Counted from the first letter of the stretch, positions 1 through 5,328 are shown. The stretch is DNA of 5,328 nucleotides from CALRGE01 sp964365765 (GCA_964365765.1 CAYIRB010000067.1:1-5328); one strand, 5' to 3'. Program-made: numbers and translations. The notes: generated by a model from the sequence alone, not told the origin.

Positions 1-72
1 CTGTTAATCCTTTTTTGTCACTCGCCTCGGGCGTCAACCGCGTCGAATCACAAAACCGCCGCCGTTTCAGGT

Positions 73-101
73 TTGACTCCGATTGGGTTTTCTGATATTA
101 T
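73..101 (+). promoter_or_regulatory. sigma70-type promoter of the L,D-transpeptidase gene
   Basis: The -35 box TTGACT (73-78) and -10 box TATTAT (96-101) are separated by exactly 17 bp. TG at 93-94 adds an extended -10 (TGATATTAT). Transcription should begin near 107-109, leaving an A-rich leader of about 20 nt before the ATG at 128 with no Shine-Dalgarno sequence. The promoter decides the gene start: the in-frame TTG at 83 lies inside the spacer and would not be transcribed. Both boxes are seen directly; the activity is inferred. Confidence 0.75.
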
Positions 102-127
102 GTCAAGATACAAAAAACAAAAACAAA

Positions 128-1258
128 ATGTCCCAGAGGCCGGTTATCACTGCAATTCTAGCGGCAATTACATTTATAGCGACAATCGGATTCGTGAACA
201 CCGAGCATGTCCAAGTTAATATTTTCGGCAAATCGATAGAGCCGGTGAGCGGAATTATTTTGGCGCACGGAATCAGAGTCGATCCAAGTGTTTATGAACA
301 AGATCCGGTCGGCGCGATAGCGATGGGCGAAGCGACTTTTGTCGGAAAACTCGGTCGCTGGTCGTATTGCGAGTATTCGATTCCGGAAAATCCGGAATAT
401 AAAGTCGAGCTTGTGTCCACGGATATCGACGAAAACATCCAAGCGGGACAGGTTTTCAGAGTTAACATGACTTTCAAAAATACCGGTAACGCGCGACTTT
501 TTTCTGCAAAGAGCGACTGCGGGAAGACGATGCCCGTATTCAACGTGGGAACAGAGAACTCGCAGGATCGTGTGAGCGTTTTTGGCGCGAGCAACGCGGC
601 CATTTCCGGATGGACAAGTCCGACAAGAATAAAAATGCAGAACGACTATGTTGATCCGGAACAGGATTTCAACGTAATGTTCCAAAGCATCGCGCCGGAG
701 GGCGATAACATATATAAAGAATGGTTTCAGCCCCTTGTTGAAAATGTCGCGTGGATTTCCGAACCTTTTTCGCTTGACCTCACGGTCGGCGATCCCGGCG
801 ATGAAATGACGGACAATATGTCTTATGTGAAAGACCCGATCACAATCGCCGCGTCGGATTTGACCGGAAAAACAAGAGATATCGAGATCGATCTTTCCGA
901 GCAAAGAATGTACGCGAGGTTTGGTGAAACACGGGTATGGACAATGCCCGTTTCAAGCGGACAACCCGTTAAATACCCGACTCCGACCGGAACTTACCCC
1001 ATCAGCTCGAAACAGGAACTCCGCATAGGCGGCGCATATCCGCACTACCGCATGCCTTACTTTATGATGTGGCGCAAGGACGGTTACGGAATTCACGCAC
1101 TGCCTTACTTGGTGAATGACGGGGGAACATTCTGGAATGAAGCGCGGGAACACATTGGCATTCCGGTGAGCCACGGATGCGTGCGCGTTCTGCCGGAAGA
1201 CGCGTCGGTCATATACGCATTTTCGAGCATCGGAACAAATGTCGTGATTCACCAGTAA
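128..1258 (+). CDS. membrane-anchored L,D-transpeptidase (YkuD domain) with an NBR1-like Ig domain
   Basis: This 376-residue protein should make 3-3 cross-links, or attach proteins, in peptidoglycan outside the cell. Residues 7-23 form one hydrophobic segment, a signal anchor. Residues ~91-221 look like a beta-sandwich of the NBR1/FW2 Ig type: a KNTG motif, then an IYKEWFQPLVENVAW block near the end. Residues ~248-376 are the YkuD catalytic domain, with PTPTGTY at 284-290, His323 in GIHALP, and the active-site SHGCVR at 348-353 (nucleophile Cys351). The His323-to-SHGC gap is about 24 residues, longer than the textbook 14-17, because of an inserted stretch around NDGGTFWNEAREH. Cys81 and Cys131 could pair as a disulfide. 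The ATG at 128 was chosen because the promoter ends at 101; an in-frame TTG at 83 is rejected. The stop is TAA, 8 bp from the stop of the convergent neighbour. The catalytic assignment is firm; the Ig label rests on recollection of the family pattern. Confidence 0.92.
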   Translation: MSQRPVITAILAAITFIATIGFVNTEHVQVNIFGKSIEPVSGIILAHGIRVDPSVYEQDPVGAIAMGEATFVGKLGRWSYCEYSIPENPEYKVELVSTDIDENIQAGQVFRVNMTFKNTGNARLFSAKSDCGKTMPVFNVGTENSQDRVSVFGASNAAISGWTSPTRIKMQNDYVDPEQDFNVMFQSIAPEGDNIYKEWFQPLVENVAWISEPFSLDLTVGDPGDEMTDNMSYVKDPITIAASDLTGKTRDIEIDLSEQRMYARFGETRVWTMPVSSGQPVKYPTPTGTYPISSKQELRIGGAYPHYRMPYFMMWRKDGYGIHALPYLVNDGGTFWNEAREHIGIPVSHGCVRVLPEDASVIYAFSSIGTNVVIHQ

Positions 1259-1266
1259 TTAAGAAC

Positions 1267-2496
1267 CTATCCGTAAATAAGCTTCTTAATGTGAATTTTA
1301 AGTATGGTGTTTTTGAATATCCGCTTCACCGTGAATTCCCAGCCGCCAAGGGTAAATTTTTGATTTTTGGAAGGATGTTTGCCAAGTTTTTCGTGAACCA
1401 AAAAACCGATTGTCTTGTATTCGGGATACTCCGATTCAATGTCCGTGAGATCGGCCAATTGGTCCAAATGAATTTGCCCGCTGACAATAAATTCACGGTC
1501 GGAGATTTTTTTAATTTCATCTTCCGGCGTGTCGCTTTCGTCCACGATTTCGCCGACGATTTCCTCAATCAAATCTTCCATTGTCGCGAGCCCCAAAACT
1601 TTACCGCCATCGTCGTAAATAATGGCCATCTGCGCCTGTTTTTTATTGAAAAGTTTGAAGAGCGCGTGGACTCTGAGCGAGTGCGAAACCGTTAAGGGTT
1701 TGCGGAGCGTGAGCTGTCGAAGCGTCGTGTGCGAGTCGATTTCGGCGTGAAATTCCGCGAGCAATTCGCGGTAAGTCGCAAAGCCGACTATGTTGTCGAT
1801 GGTGTCGCGGTACACCGGAATCCGCGTATGGTTGTGATTCAACATAAACTCCGCCGCTTCTTTAATGTTGTAATCCTCGTGCATGGCGTCAATGTTCACG
1901 CGCGGCGTCATAATTTCCCGAACTTCAATGTCGTTGAATTCAAGCACGTTTTCAATGATTTCTTTTTCATTTTCTTGGAGACTGCCTTCCTCCTCTCCTA
2001 TTGAAACCATCGCGATCAGCTCTTCGTCACTGACGAGTTTTTGTTTTTTGATGCGGCAGATTTTGAAGACGACTTTTACGATGCAGTCGAAAATCCAGAT
2101 AATCGGGCCGATAATAATTCCGATGTAATAAATCGGAGCCGAAACGACAATGCCCACGGCTTTTCCGTGGCAGGTCGCGAATGATTTCGGAAGCACTTCC
2201 CCGAAAAGCAAAAGTACAAAAGTTAATATGCCGACGGTATATCCGAGTGCCGCGTTGCCGTAGAGTTCGCCGAAATAGTAACTGCTGTAAATAGAGACGG
2301 TGACATTAACGAAAGTATTGCAGACCAAAACAACAATGAGCGTTTGGTTCTGCCTCGATTTCAGTTTGCTTAAGTAGTGCGAATCGATTGCGCGCACTTT
2401 CGCGTGACTTAAAGAAATAATCGCCGCCTCGGAGGCGGAGAAAAATGCCGACAAGCCTATCAACGCGACAATGAATCCCAAACCCGAAAGTTCCAA
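1267..2496 (-). CDS. CNNM (DUF21)/CBS-pair/CorC_HlyC-type membrane protein
   Basis: The 409-residue product has the full architecture of the CorC/HlyC (TlyC, CNNM) family, whose better-studied members take part in Mg2+ or Co2+ export or homeostasis. Residues 1-~150 hold the hydrophobic CNNM domain, with the family hallmarks SASEAA (20-25) and FGEVLPK (98-104) and about four membrane segments. A charged linker leads to a CBS pair: the first starts near MTPR (196-199) and includes TRIPVY (224-229), and the second ends at the ATMEDLIEEIVGEIVDE block (304-320). Such pairs usually bind adenine nucleotides. Residues ~325-409 form the CorC_HlyC C-terminal domain (YKTIGFLV, GGWEFTV). I chose the TTG at 2496 because it gives a normal family N-terminus (ELSGLGFIVALIG) and lies just after a promoter. 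The frame stays open upstream to an ATG at 2598, but that ATG is inside argS and behind the promoter. The stop is TAG. The exact transported ion cannot be read from sequence. Confidence 0.93.
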   Translation of the reverse strand: MELSGLGFIVALIGLSAFFSASEAAIISLSHAKVRAIDSHYLSKLKSRQNQTLIVVLVCNTFVNVTVSIYSSYYFGELYGNAALGYTVGILTFVLLLFGEVLPKSFATCHGKAVGIVVSAPIYYIGIIIGPIIWIFDCIVKVVFKICRIKKQKLVSDEELIAMVSIGEEEGSLQENEKEIIENVLEFNDIEVREIMTPRVNIDAMHEDYNIKEAAEFMLNHNHTRIPVYRDTIDNIVGFATYRELLAEFHAEIDSHTTLRQLTLRKPLTVSHSLRVHALFKLFNKKQAQMAIIYDDGGKVLGLATMEDLIEEIVGEIVDESDTPEDEIKKISDREFIVSGQIHLDQLADLTDIESEYPEYKTIGFLVHEKLGKHPSKNQKFTLGGWEFTVKRIFKNTILKIHIKKLIYG

Positions 2497-2519
2497 AAAA
2501 CCCGTGTTAAATCGAGAGA

Positions 2520-2548
2520 AAAATACAGGAAATGCGTTTTGAGAACAA
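2520..2548 (-). promoter_or_regulatory. promoter of the CNNM/CBS membrane-protein gene
   Basis: Read on the minus strand, TTGTTC (2548-2543) and TATTTT (2525-2520) are 17 bp apart. Predicted transcription starts near 2513, about 17 nt before the TTG start at 2496. Only a weak purine patch (CGGG) precedes that start. The site lies inside the 71-bp region shared with argS, and its -35 box falls between the argS -35 and -10 positions. Confidence 0.6.
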
Positions 2549-2561
2549 GTTGTGATAAAAT
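2533..2561 (+). promoter_or_regulatory. extended -10 promoter of argS, predicted leaderless
   Basis: The -10 TAAAAT (2556-2561) is preceded by TG (2553-2554), giving TGATAAAAT. The matching -35 position (2533-2538, TGCGTT) is poor, so the extended -10 probably carries the activity. The -10 ends 6 nt before the argS ATG at 2568, so the expected +1 falls on the A of the ATG and the mRNA would be leaderless. Confidence 0.6.
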
Positions 2562-2567
2562 GCCGAT

Positions 2568-4274
2568 ATGAAAATTTTTTCAAAAGAATTGGCGCCATTG
2601 TTCCAAAAAGCGACGGGCGAGGCGTTTCCGGAATTGACCGCTGACGAGCTTGTTAAATTCGTGACATTGGAAAAGCCGGACGACCCCGCGCACGGCGATT
2701 TTGCCTGCCCGGCGCCCATGCGGCTCGCGAAAAAACTCGGGAAAAACCCGCGGGCCATCGGGCAAGAAATAATCGAAAGAATGCCAAAAGATTATCGGAT
2801 TTCGTCGCTGAAATTCGCGAATCCGGGATTTATCAATCTGACATTCGACATTCATTTTTTGGAAGAAGAATTAAAACTTTTGGAGAGCGGGTTTTCGGTT
2901 GAGAGGGAAGCCGGCCTGCGGCCGGTAGTCATCGAATACAGCGGAACGAACGCCGCGAAAGCCATGCAAGTCCACCATTTGATTACGACAATTTTGGGGC
3001 AGTCGCTCGCCGACCTCTACGAATTCATGGGTTACGATGTCATTCGCGTCAATCATTTGGGCGACTGGGGAACGCATTTCGGCAAATTGATTTACGCGGT
3101 TGAAACTTGGGGCGATGAAACCGAGATTCACAAGAATCCAAACGCGGAATTTTTGCGGCTTTACGTTAAATTCAATACCGAAGCGGAAAAAAATCCCGAA
3201 TTGGAGGAGGAGGCGCGCAAAATTTTCAAGGCGCTTGAGGAAGGAGATGAACTCCGCAAGGCGATGTGGGAGTGGATGGTGAAAGAAAGCATGGAAGATT
3301 TGCAGAAAGTTTTTGACCGTTTGGGAATTCATTTCGACCACACTATGGGCGAGAGTTTTTACCTGAAAATGGCGGACGAAATTTTGGAAGACGGCACCCG
3401 AAAGGGTTTCTTTATAAAGGGCGAAGGCGGCTCGCTGATTTTCAATATGGGTGAAGGAGCCGTTCCGGCTCTGATCCAAAAAAGCGACGGCACGACTTTG
3501 TATTTAACGCGCGACATCGCCACCGTGAAATACCGTGTTGAAACCTGGCATCCTTCGGCGATTCTATATGTCGTGGACGTCGCGCAGAGTCTGCATTTTA
3601 AGCAGGATTTCGCGATTTCAAAGGCGCTGGGCTACGCGGGCGACAGTTCCTTGGAGCACATTTTTTTCGGACGAATGTCTTTTGCCGACCGCGCCATGAG
3701 CACTCGAAAGGGAAATGTGATTTTGGTGGACGACCTGTTGAACGAAGCCGTCGAACGCGCCGGAAAACTGGCGGCGGAAAAGAGCGGTGGAATCGCGCGC
3801 GAAGAGTTGGCTAAAATAATTGAAACGGTTGGAATCGGTTCAATCAAATACGGAATTCTTTCGCAGGACAGAATCAAAAATCTGGTTTTCGACTGGGACA
3901 AAATGATCACGCTTGAAGGAAATTCCGCGCCCTACCTTTTGTATTCTTACGCGCGCGCCCACAGCATTATTGAAAAAACCGGCCTGAATTCTTTCGCGGG
4001 ACTGCCAAAACTGAATGATCCGCTCGAAATCGACCTGCTCCGAATGATGACAACCTTCCCGGAAGTTTTGGAAAGCGCACTGCAGGAAAACAAACCTCAT
4101 ATAATCGCGAATTTTATGTACGAACTCTGCAAAAATTTCAACCGTTTTTACGGCGAGTGCAAAGTCATGGGCACACCTGAAGAGCGCACTCGCTTGGGGC
4201 TCGTGCGTGCCTTCATGCATGAACTCAAAACAGGCCTCACTATTTTGGGGATTCCGGTATTGGAGAAGATGTAG
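2568..4274 (+). CDS. argS: arginyl-tRNA synthetase
   Basis: This class I cytoplasmic enzyme charges tRNA-Arg with arginine using ATP. At 568 residues it is full length. Residues 1-~95 match the ArgRS N-terminal (Add-1) domain with the AHGDFACPAPMRLAK block. The catalytic core covers ~118-400: NHLGDWGTHFGKL (162-174), DGTTLYLTRDIA (307-318), YVVDVAQSLHFKQDF (334-348) and the KMSKS-loop equivalent AMSTRKGN (376-383). The DALR anticodon-binding domain runs from about 453, with LLYSYARAHSI near its start, to the C-terminal LGIPVLEKM. Two signature motifs are altered. The HIGH box, usually HVGH, reads QVHH (134-137) within NAAKAMQVHHL, and the first KMSKS lysine is Ala376. Lys131, just before the HIGH box, is kept; in ArgRSs without the KMSKS lysine, such an upstream lysine has been proposed to substitute. 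The ATG at 2568 is the first codon after the promoter. The stop is TAG. Everything else is canonical, so the enzyme is probably active. Confidence 0.97.
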   Translation: MKIFSKELAPLFQKATGEAFPELTADELVKFVTLEKPDDPAHGDFACPAPMRLAKKLGKNPRAIGQEIIERMPKDYRISSLKFANPGFINLTFDIHFLEEELKLLESGFSVEREAGLRPVVIEYSGTNAAKAMQVHHLITTILGQSLADLYEFMGYDVIRVNHLGDWGTHFGKLIYAVETWGDETEIHKNPNAEFLRLYVKFNTEAEKNPELEEEARKIFKALEEGDELRKAMWEWMVKESMEDLQKVFDRLGIHFDHTMGESFYLKMADEILEDGTRKGFFIKGEGGSLIFNMGEGAVPALIQKSDGTTLYLTRDIATVKYRVETWHPSAILYVVDVAQSLHFKQDFAISKALGYAGDSSLEHIFFGRMSFADRAMSTRKGNVILVDDLLNEAVERAGKLAAEKSGGIAREELAKIIETVGIGSIKYGILSQDRIKNLVFDWDKMITLEGNSAPYLLYSYARAHSIIEKTGLNSFAGLPKLNDPLEIDLLRMMTTFPEVLESALQENKPHIIANFMYELCKNFNRFYGECKVMGTPEERTRLGLVRAFMHELKTGLTILGIPVLEKM

Positions 4275-4494
4275 GTCTGAGCGAAACTTCGATTCTTTTT
4301 TTCGTCGCGGCGCGGAATTCAACTATCGGTTTTATTTTCGTAAAAAGTCGTCGGCGAGGCCGCCCGTCCATCAATGTCGTGGCGAATATAATTTCGCCCG
4401 ATCTGTCACTTGCGTTCGGGAACTGCGAGTATGTGTCCAAAGACACGTGGTCGTTCACGCGGCCCTGCGGCGGTCTGTGGTGAAATGCCGGCAT
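4240..4494 (-). CDS. doubtful small ORF antisense to the argS 3' end
   Basis: An 84-codon frame starts at the ATG at 4494, and its last 11 or so codons plus the stop (4240-4274) lie antisense to argS. The predicted product is basic, rich in Pro and Arg, has no membrane segment or cysteine, and resembles no family I know. Its codon use is not out of character for the window. A TAATCT sits 6 nt before the ATG, as in the leaderless genes here, but without a -35 box. The overlap with argS and the competing plus-strand hairpins make it more likely a chance frame. Confidence 0.18.
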   Translation of the reverse strand: MPAFHHRPPQGRVNDHVSLDTYSQFPNASDRSGEIIFATTLMDGRPRRRLFTKIKPIVEFRAATKKRIEVSLRPTSSPIPESPK

Positions 4495-4561
4495 AATAAA
4501 AGATTAATCGGGAAGATTAGTCTGAATATGTTTTGGGAATAAGTCAAGAATCACAGTGGAC
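4275..4561. other. intergenic stretch without a convincing gene
   Basis: No recognisable protein is encoded between the argS stop and the next promoter. What is visible: a T7 run (4296-4302) behind a poor 4-bp stem, a run of hairpins (4381-4493), a perfect 10-bp palindrome ATGCCGGCAT (4485-4494), two near-copies GATTAATC (4502-4509) and GATTAGTC (4515-4522) 13 bp apart, and an inverted repeat next to the following promoter. A minus-strand ORF crosses it but is unsupported by homology. Confidence 0.6.
4381..4493 (+). ncRNA. possible structured RNA: consecutive adjoining hairpins
   Basis: Hairpins seen by hand: GGCGAA/TTCGCC around a 6-nt loop (4381-4398); ACTTGCG/TGCGAGT with an inner TT/AA step, one bulged C and loop CGGG (4408-4430); ATGTGTC/GACACGT with loop CAAA (4431-4448); GGTCGT/GCGGCC with a 4-nt loop (4449-4464); and TGCGGCG/TGCCGGCA with one bulge (4466-4493). 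The three middle hairpins abut with no free base. Their mismatched positions are G-U pairs only if the plus strand is transcribed. No promoter or terminator of its own is evident, so it could be the 3' UTR of argS. Short stems arise easily by chance, and I recognise no known RNA family. Confidence 0.25.
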
Positions 4562-4566
4562 TTGAC
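4543..4566. repeat. inverted repeat over the -35 box, possible operator
   Basis: GTCAAG (4543-4548) and CTTGAC (4561-4566) are perfect 6-bp inverted arms separated by 12 bp. The right arm contains most of the TTGACA -35 box, so a bound dimer would block the polymerase. With arms this short the match may be chance. Confidence 0.25.
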
Positions 4567-4590
4567 ATAACACGTGGAGTATTGTACAGT
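4562..4590 (+). promoter_or_regulatory. promoter of the HELMH membrane-protein gene, predicted leaderless
   Basis: A perfect -35 TTGACA (4562-4567) and a -10 TACAGT (4585-4590, four of six consensus bases) are 17 bp apart. The predicted +1 is at 4597-4598, on the ATG at 4598. The TTG at 4582, which is in frame with the long coding frame, overlaps the -10 box and cannot be the start of a transcript made from here. Confidence 0.65.
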
Positions 4591-4597
4591 CCCGTCC

Positions 4598-5259
4598 ATG
4601 GAATCAAAAAACGATTTATTGCCAGTTGGGGTGGCGCATTTGTATTAGGAGGTTTGGCCGGTGCCGTGCCGGTGGGAGCGGTGAGCACACTTCTCATCGA
4701 CAAAAGCTTTGAGAGGGACATGGAAAGGTGGGACAAACACTTTGCGGCAGACAGTGAAAGGGAGGTGGCGTTAATGGATCAATTCGGTCCGTGCACGAAA
4801 GAGCAGGCGGCGGAAATTAATGAGATCCAGAGTTGGGTCTTGGATAATTTTCACGCGATTTCTTATTTATTTAATGGGATGTGCGCGAAGAGTAATGGTT
4901 CTTGCGATCTGACTTCGGATGAAATTGACGATGTAACCATGCGTATACTGCATGAGCTTGTTCGAACACAAGTTTTTTGTCCTTCCGCGGATGAGGATAC
5001 ACAGGATGCATACAGCACATTGGGTATCACCCTTCGCAACGCCGATGAAGAACGAGCGGGGCAAATAGCGATATACCCGGTTGCGTTTGACAAGGGAACG
5101 TGTGTGGTTGCCGGAAATTATATACATGAACTTATGCACGTGGCGACTTCGACGAAACATGGAGATACTACGGACCGAGAGGATTGGATTTATTTGTTCG
5201 GGGATATTGTAAGAATCAACTGGACATTGGACCATGAAGACGATTACTGCGACCTCTAA
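4598..5259 (+). CDS. membrane-anchored six-cysteine protein with HELMH motif, putative zinc metallopeptidase; start requires a -1 frameshift or an indel correction
   Basis: I do not recognise the family. The long frame is open from 4543 to the TAA at 5257-5259; residue numbers here count from its TTG at 4582 (225 residues). KKR (9-11) precedes a Gly-rich hydrophobic segment (~13-39), suggesting an N-in signal anchor with the rest outside the cell. The ectodomain has six cysteines (71, 101, 108, 133, 174, 223), an even number suited to disulfides. HELMH (182-186) fits the zincin HExxH pattern. His193 and REDWIYLFG (199-207) follow; the latter faintly recalls the Asp ligand and DxxY pattern of M35 aspzincins, so a third ligand could be His193 or Asp201. 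The TTG lies in the promoter, and the next in-frame Met (47) comes after the membrane segment. The ATG at 4598 fits the promoter but is in the +1-offset frame for only 16 codons. A -1 shift at 4606-4612 would give MESKNRFIASW and about 220 residues; one extra A would give MESKKRFIASW. The ectodomain frame is secure; the function is an inference. Confidence 0.7.
4606..4612 (+). other. A AAA AAC heptamer, candidate -1 frameshift site or indel
   Basis: Read from the ATG at 4598, the codons are TCA AAA AAC, which phases the heptamer as A AAA AAC, the X XXY YYZ form. Slipping back one base puts ribosomes into the long frame from CGA at 4612. The unshifted product stops after 16 codons (TAG at 4646-4648). 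There is no internal Shine-Dalgarno and no strong hairpin at 5-9 nt downstream, the usual stimulators. A missing A in the run explains the same data. Confidence 0.4.
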
Positions 5260-5266
5260 GGTTTTA

Positions 5267-5295
5267 TTTGCAGGACGGCGCAATTTCGATATAAT
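5267..5295 (+). promoter_or_regulatory. promoter for a gene beyond the right edge
   Basis: TTTGCA (5267-5272, four of six -35 bases) and a perfect TATAAT (5290-5295) are 17 bp apart. It begins 8 bp after the preceding stop codon, with no terminator between. Expected +1 is near 5302. No ATG appears before the window ends at 5328, so the transcript has a leader of at least 25 nt, or encodes an RNA. Confidence 0.6.
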
Positions 5296-5328
5296 CAGTC
5301 GGCAAAGTTCTTTTATATAGCTCACATC

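Noticed and set aside
3..95. Frame open from the left edge to a TGA at 93-95, possible C-terminal tail of an upstream plus-strand gene
   Set aside because: Only 30 codons, a second frame is also open, the minus strand has an open frame too, and it runs into the promoter. Too short to decide.
83..127. TTG start adding 15 residues to the L,D-transpeptidase
   Set aside because: It lies within the spacer of the promoter at 73-101, and the ATG at 128 already gives a normal signal-anchor N-terminus.
2497..2598. 34-residue N-terminal extension of the CNNM/CBS protein to the ATG at 2598
   Set aside because: It runs antisense into argS and behind the gene's own promoter, and the CNNM domain begins normally at the TTG at 2496.
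2871..3479. Long minus-strand frames inside argS and the transpeptidase gene (158-904)
   Set aside because: They are shadows of the well-supported plus-strand genes, with no recognisable domains or promoters.
4282..4302. Rho-independent terminator for argS
   Set aside because: The T7 run is good, but the stem before it is only CGAA/TTCG with a 2-nt loop and does not abut the T run.
4582..4597. TTG at 4582 as the true start of the HELMH gene
   Set aside because: It overlaps the -10 box of the only good promoter, has no ribosome binding site in the predicted transcript, and would need a separate upstream transcript. Kept only as a fallback if the promoter is wrong.
128..5259. Alternative genetic code with TGA as Gly (as in Gracilibacteria and Absconditabacteria)
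   Set aside because: No TGA stop ends any of the four genes, but over 1,200 codons of conserved protein also contain no in-frame TGA while many glycines use GGN.
1..5328. CRISPR arrays, insertion sequences, tRNA or rRNA genes
   Set aside because: No regularly spaced repeats, terminal inverted repeats, transposase motifs or tRNA/rRNA signatures were seen on either strand.

Overview
The window holds four protein-coding genes on about half-GC DNA, tightly packed. It reads as a small bacterial genome, possibly of the candidate phyla radiation (Patescibacteria). That placement is an inference from three things: an L,D-transpeptidase carrying an NBR1-like Ig domain, an arginyl-tRNA synthetase with a rewritten HIGH motif, and genes that lack Shine-Dalgarno sequences but have good sigma70-type promoters almost touching their start codons. 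All four stop codons are TAA or TAG, and the long frames contain no internal TGA, so the standard code fits.

Layout: a promoter (73-101) drives a membrane-anchored L,D-transpeptidase (128-1258, +). It converges, with only 8 bp between the stop codons, on a CNNM/CBS/CorC-type membrane protein (1267-2496, -). That gene shares a 71-bp divergent promoter region with argS (2568-4274, +). A stretch of about 290 bp with no convincing gene follows (4275-4561). It holds a run of adjoining hairpins and a doubtful antisense ORF. A consensus-like promoter (4562-4590) then leads directly into a gene for a small membrane-anchored, six-cysteine protein with an HELMH motif (4598-5259, +). A further promoter (5267-5295) points out of the window.

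The genes do not form one operon; each has its own promoter. Two products act at the cell envelope (peptidoglycan cross-linking; a cation-transport or CBS-regulated membrane protein). The last is probably an exported zinc peptidase, and argS is housekeeping.

The most unusual locus is the last gene. The only ATG that fits its promoter is one frame off from the long reading frame, and the two frames meet exactly at an A AAA AAC heptamer. This means a -1 frameshift, a recent indel, or an assembly error in the A run. Second in interest is ArgRS, where the HxGH signature reads QVHH. Everything here comes from reading the sequence; no database search was run.
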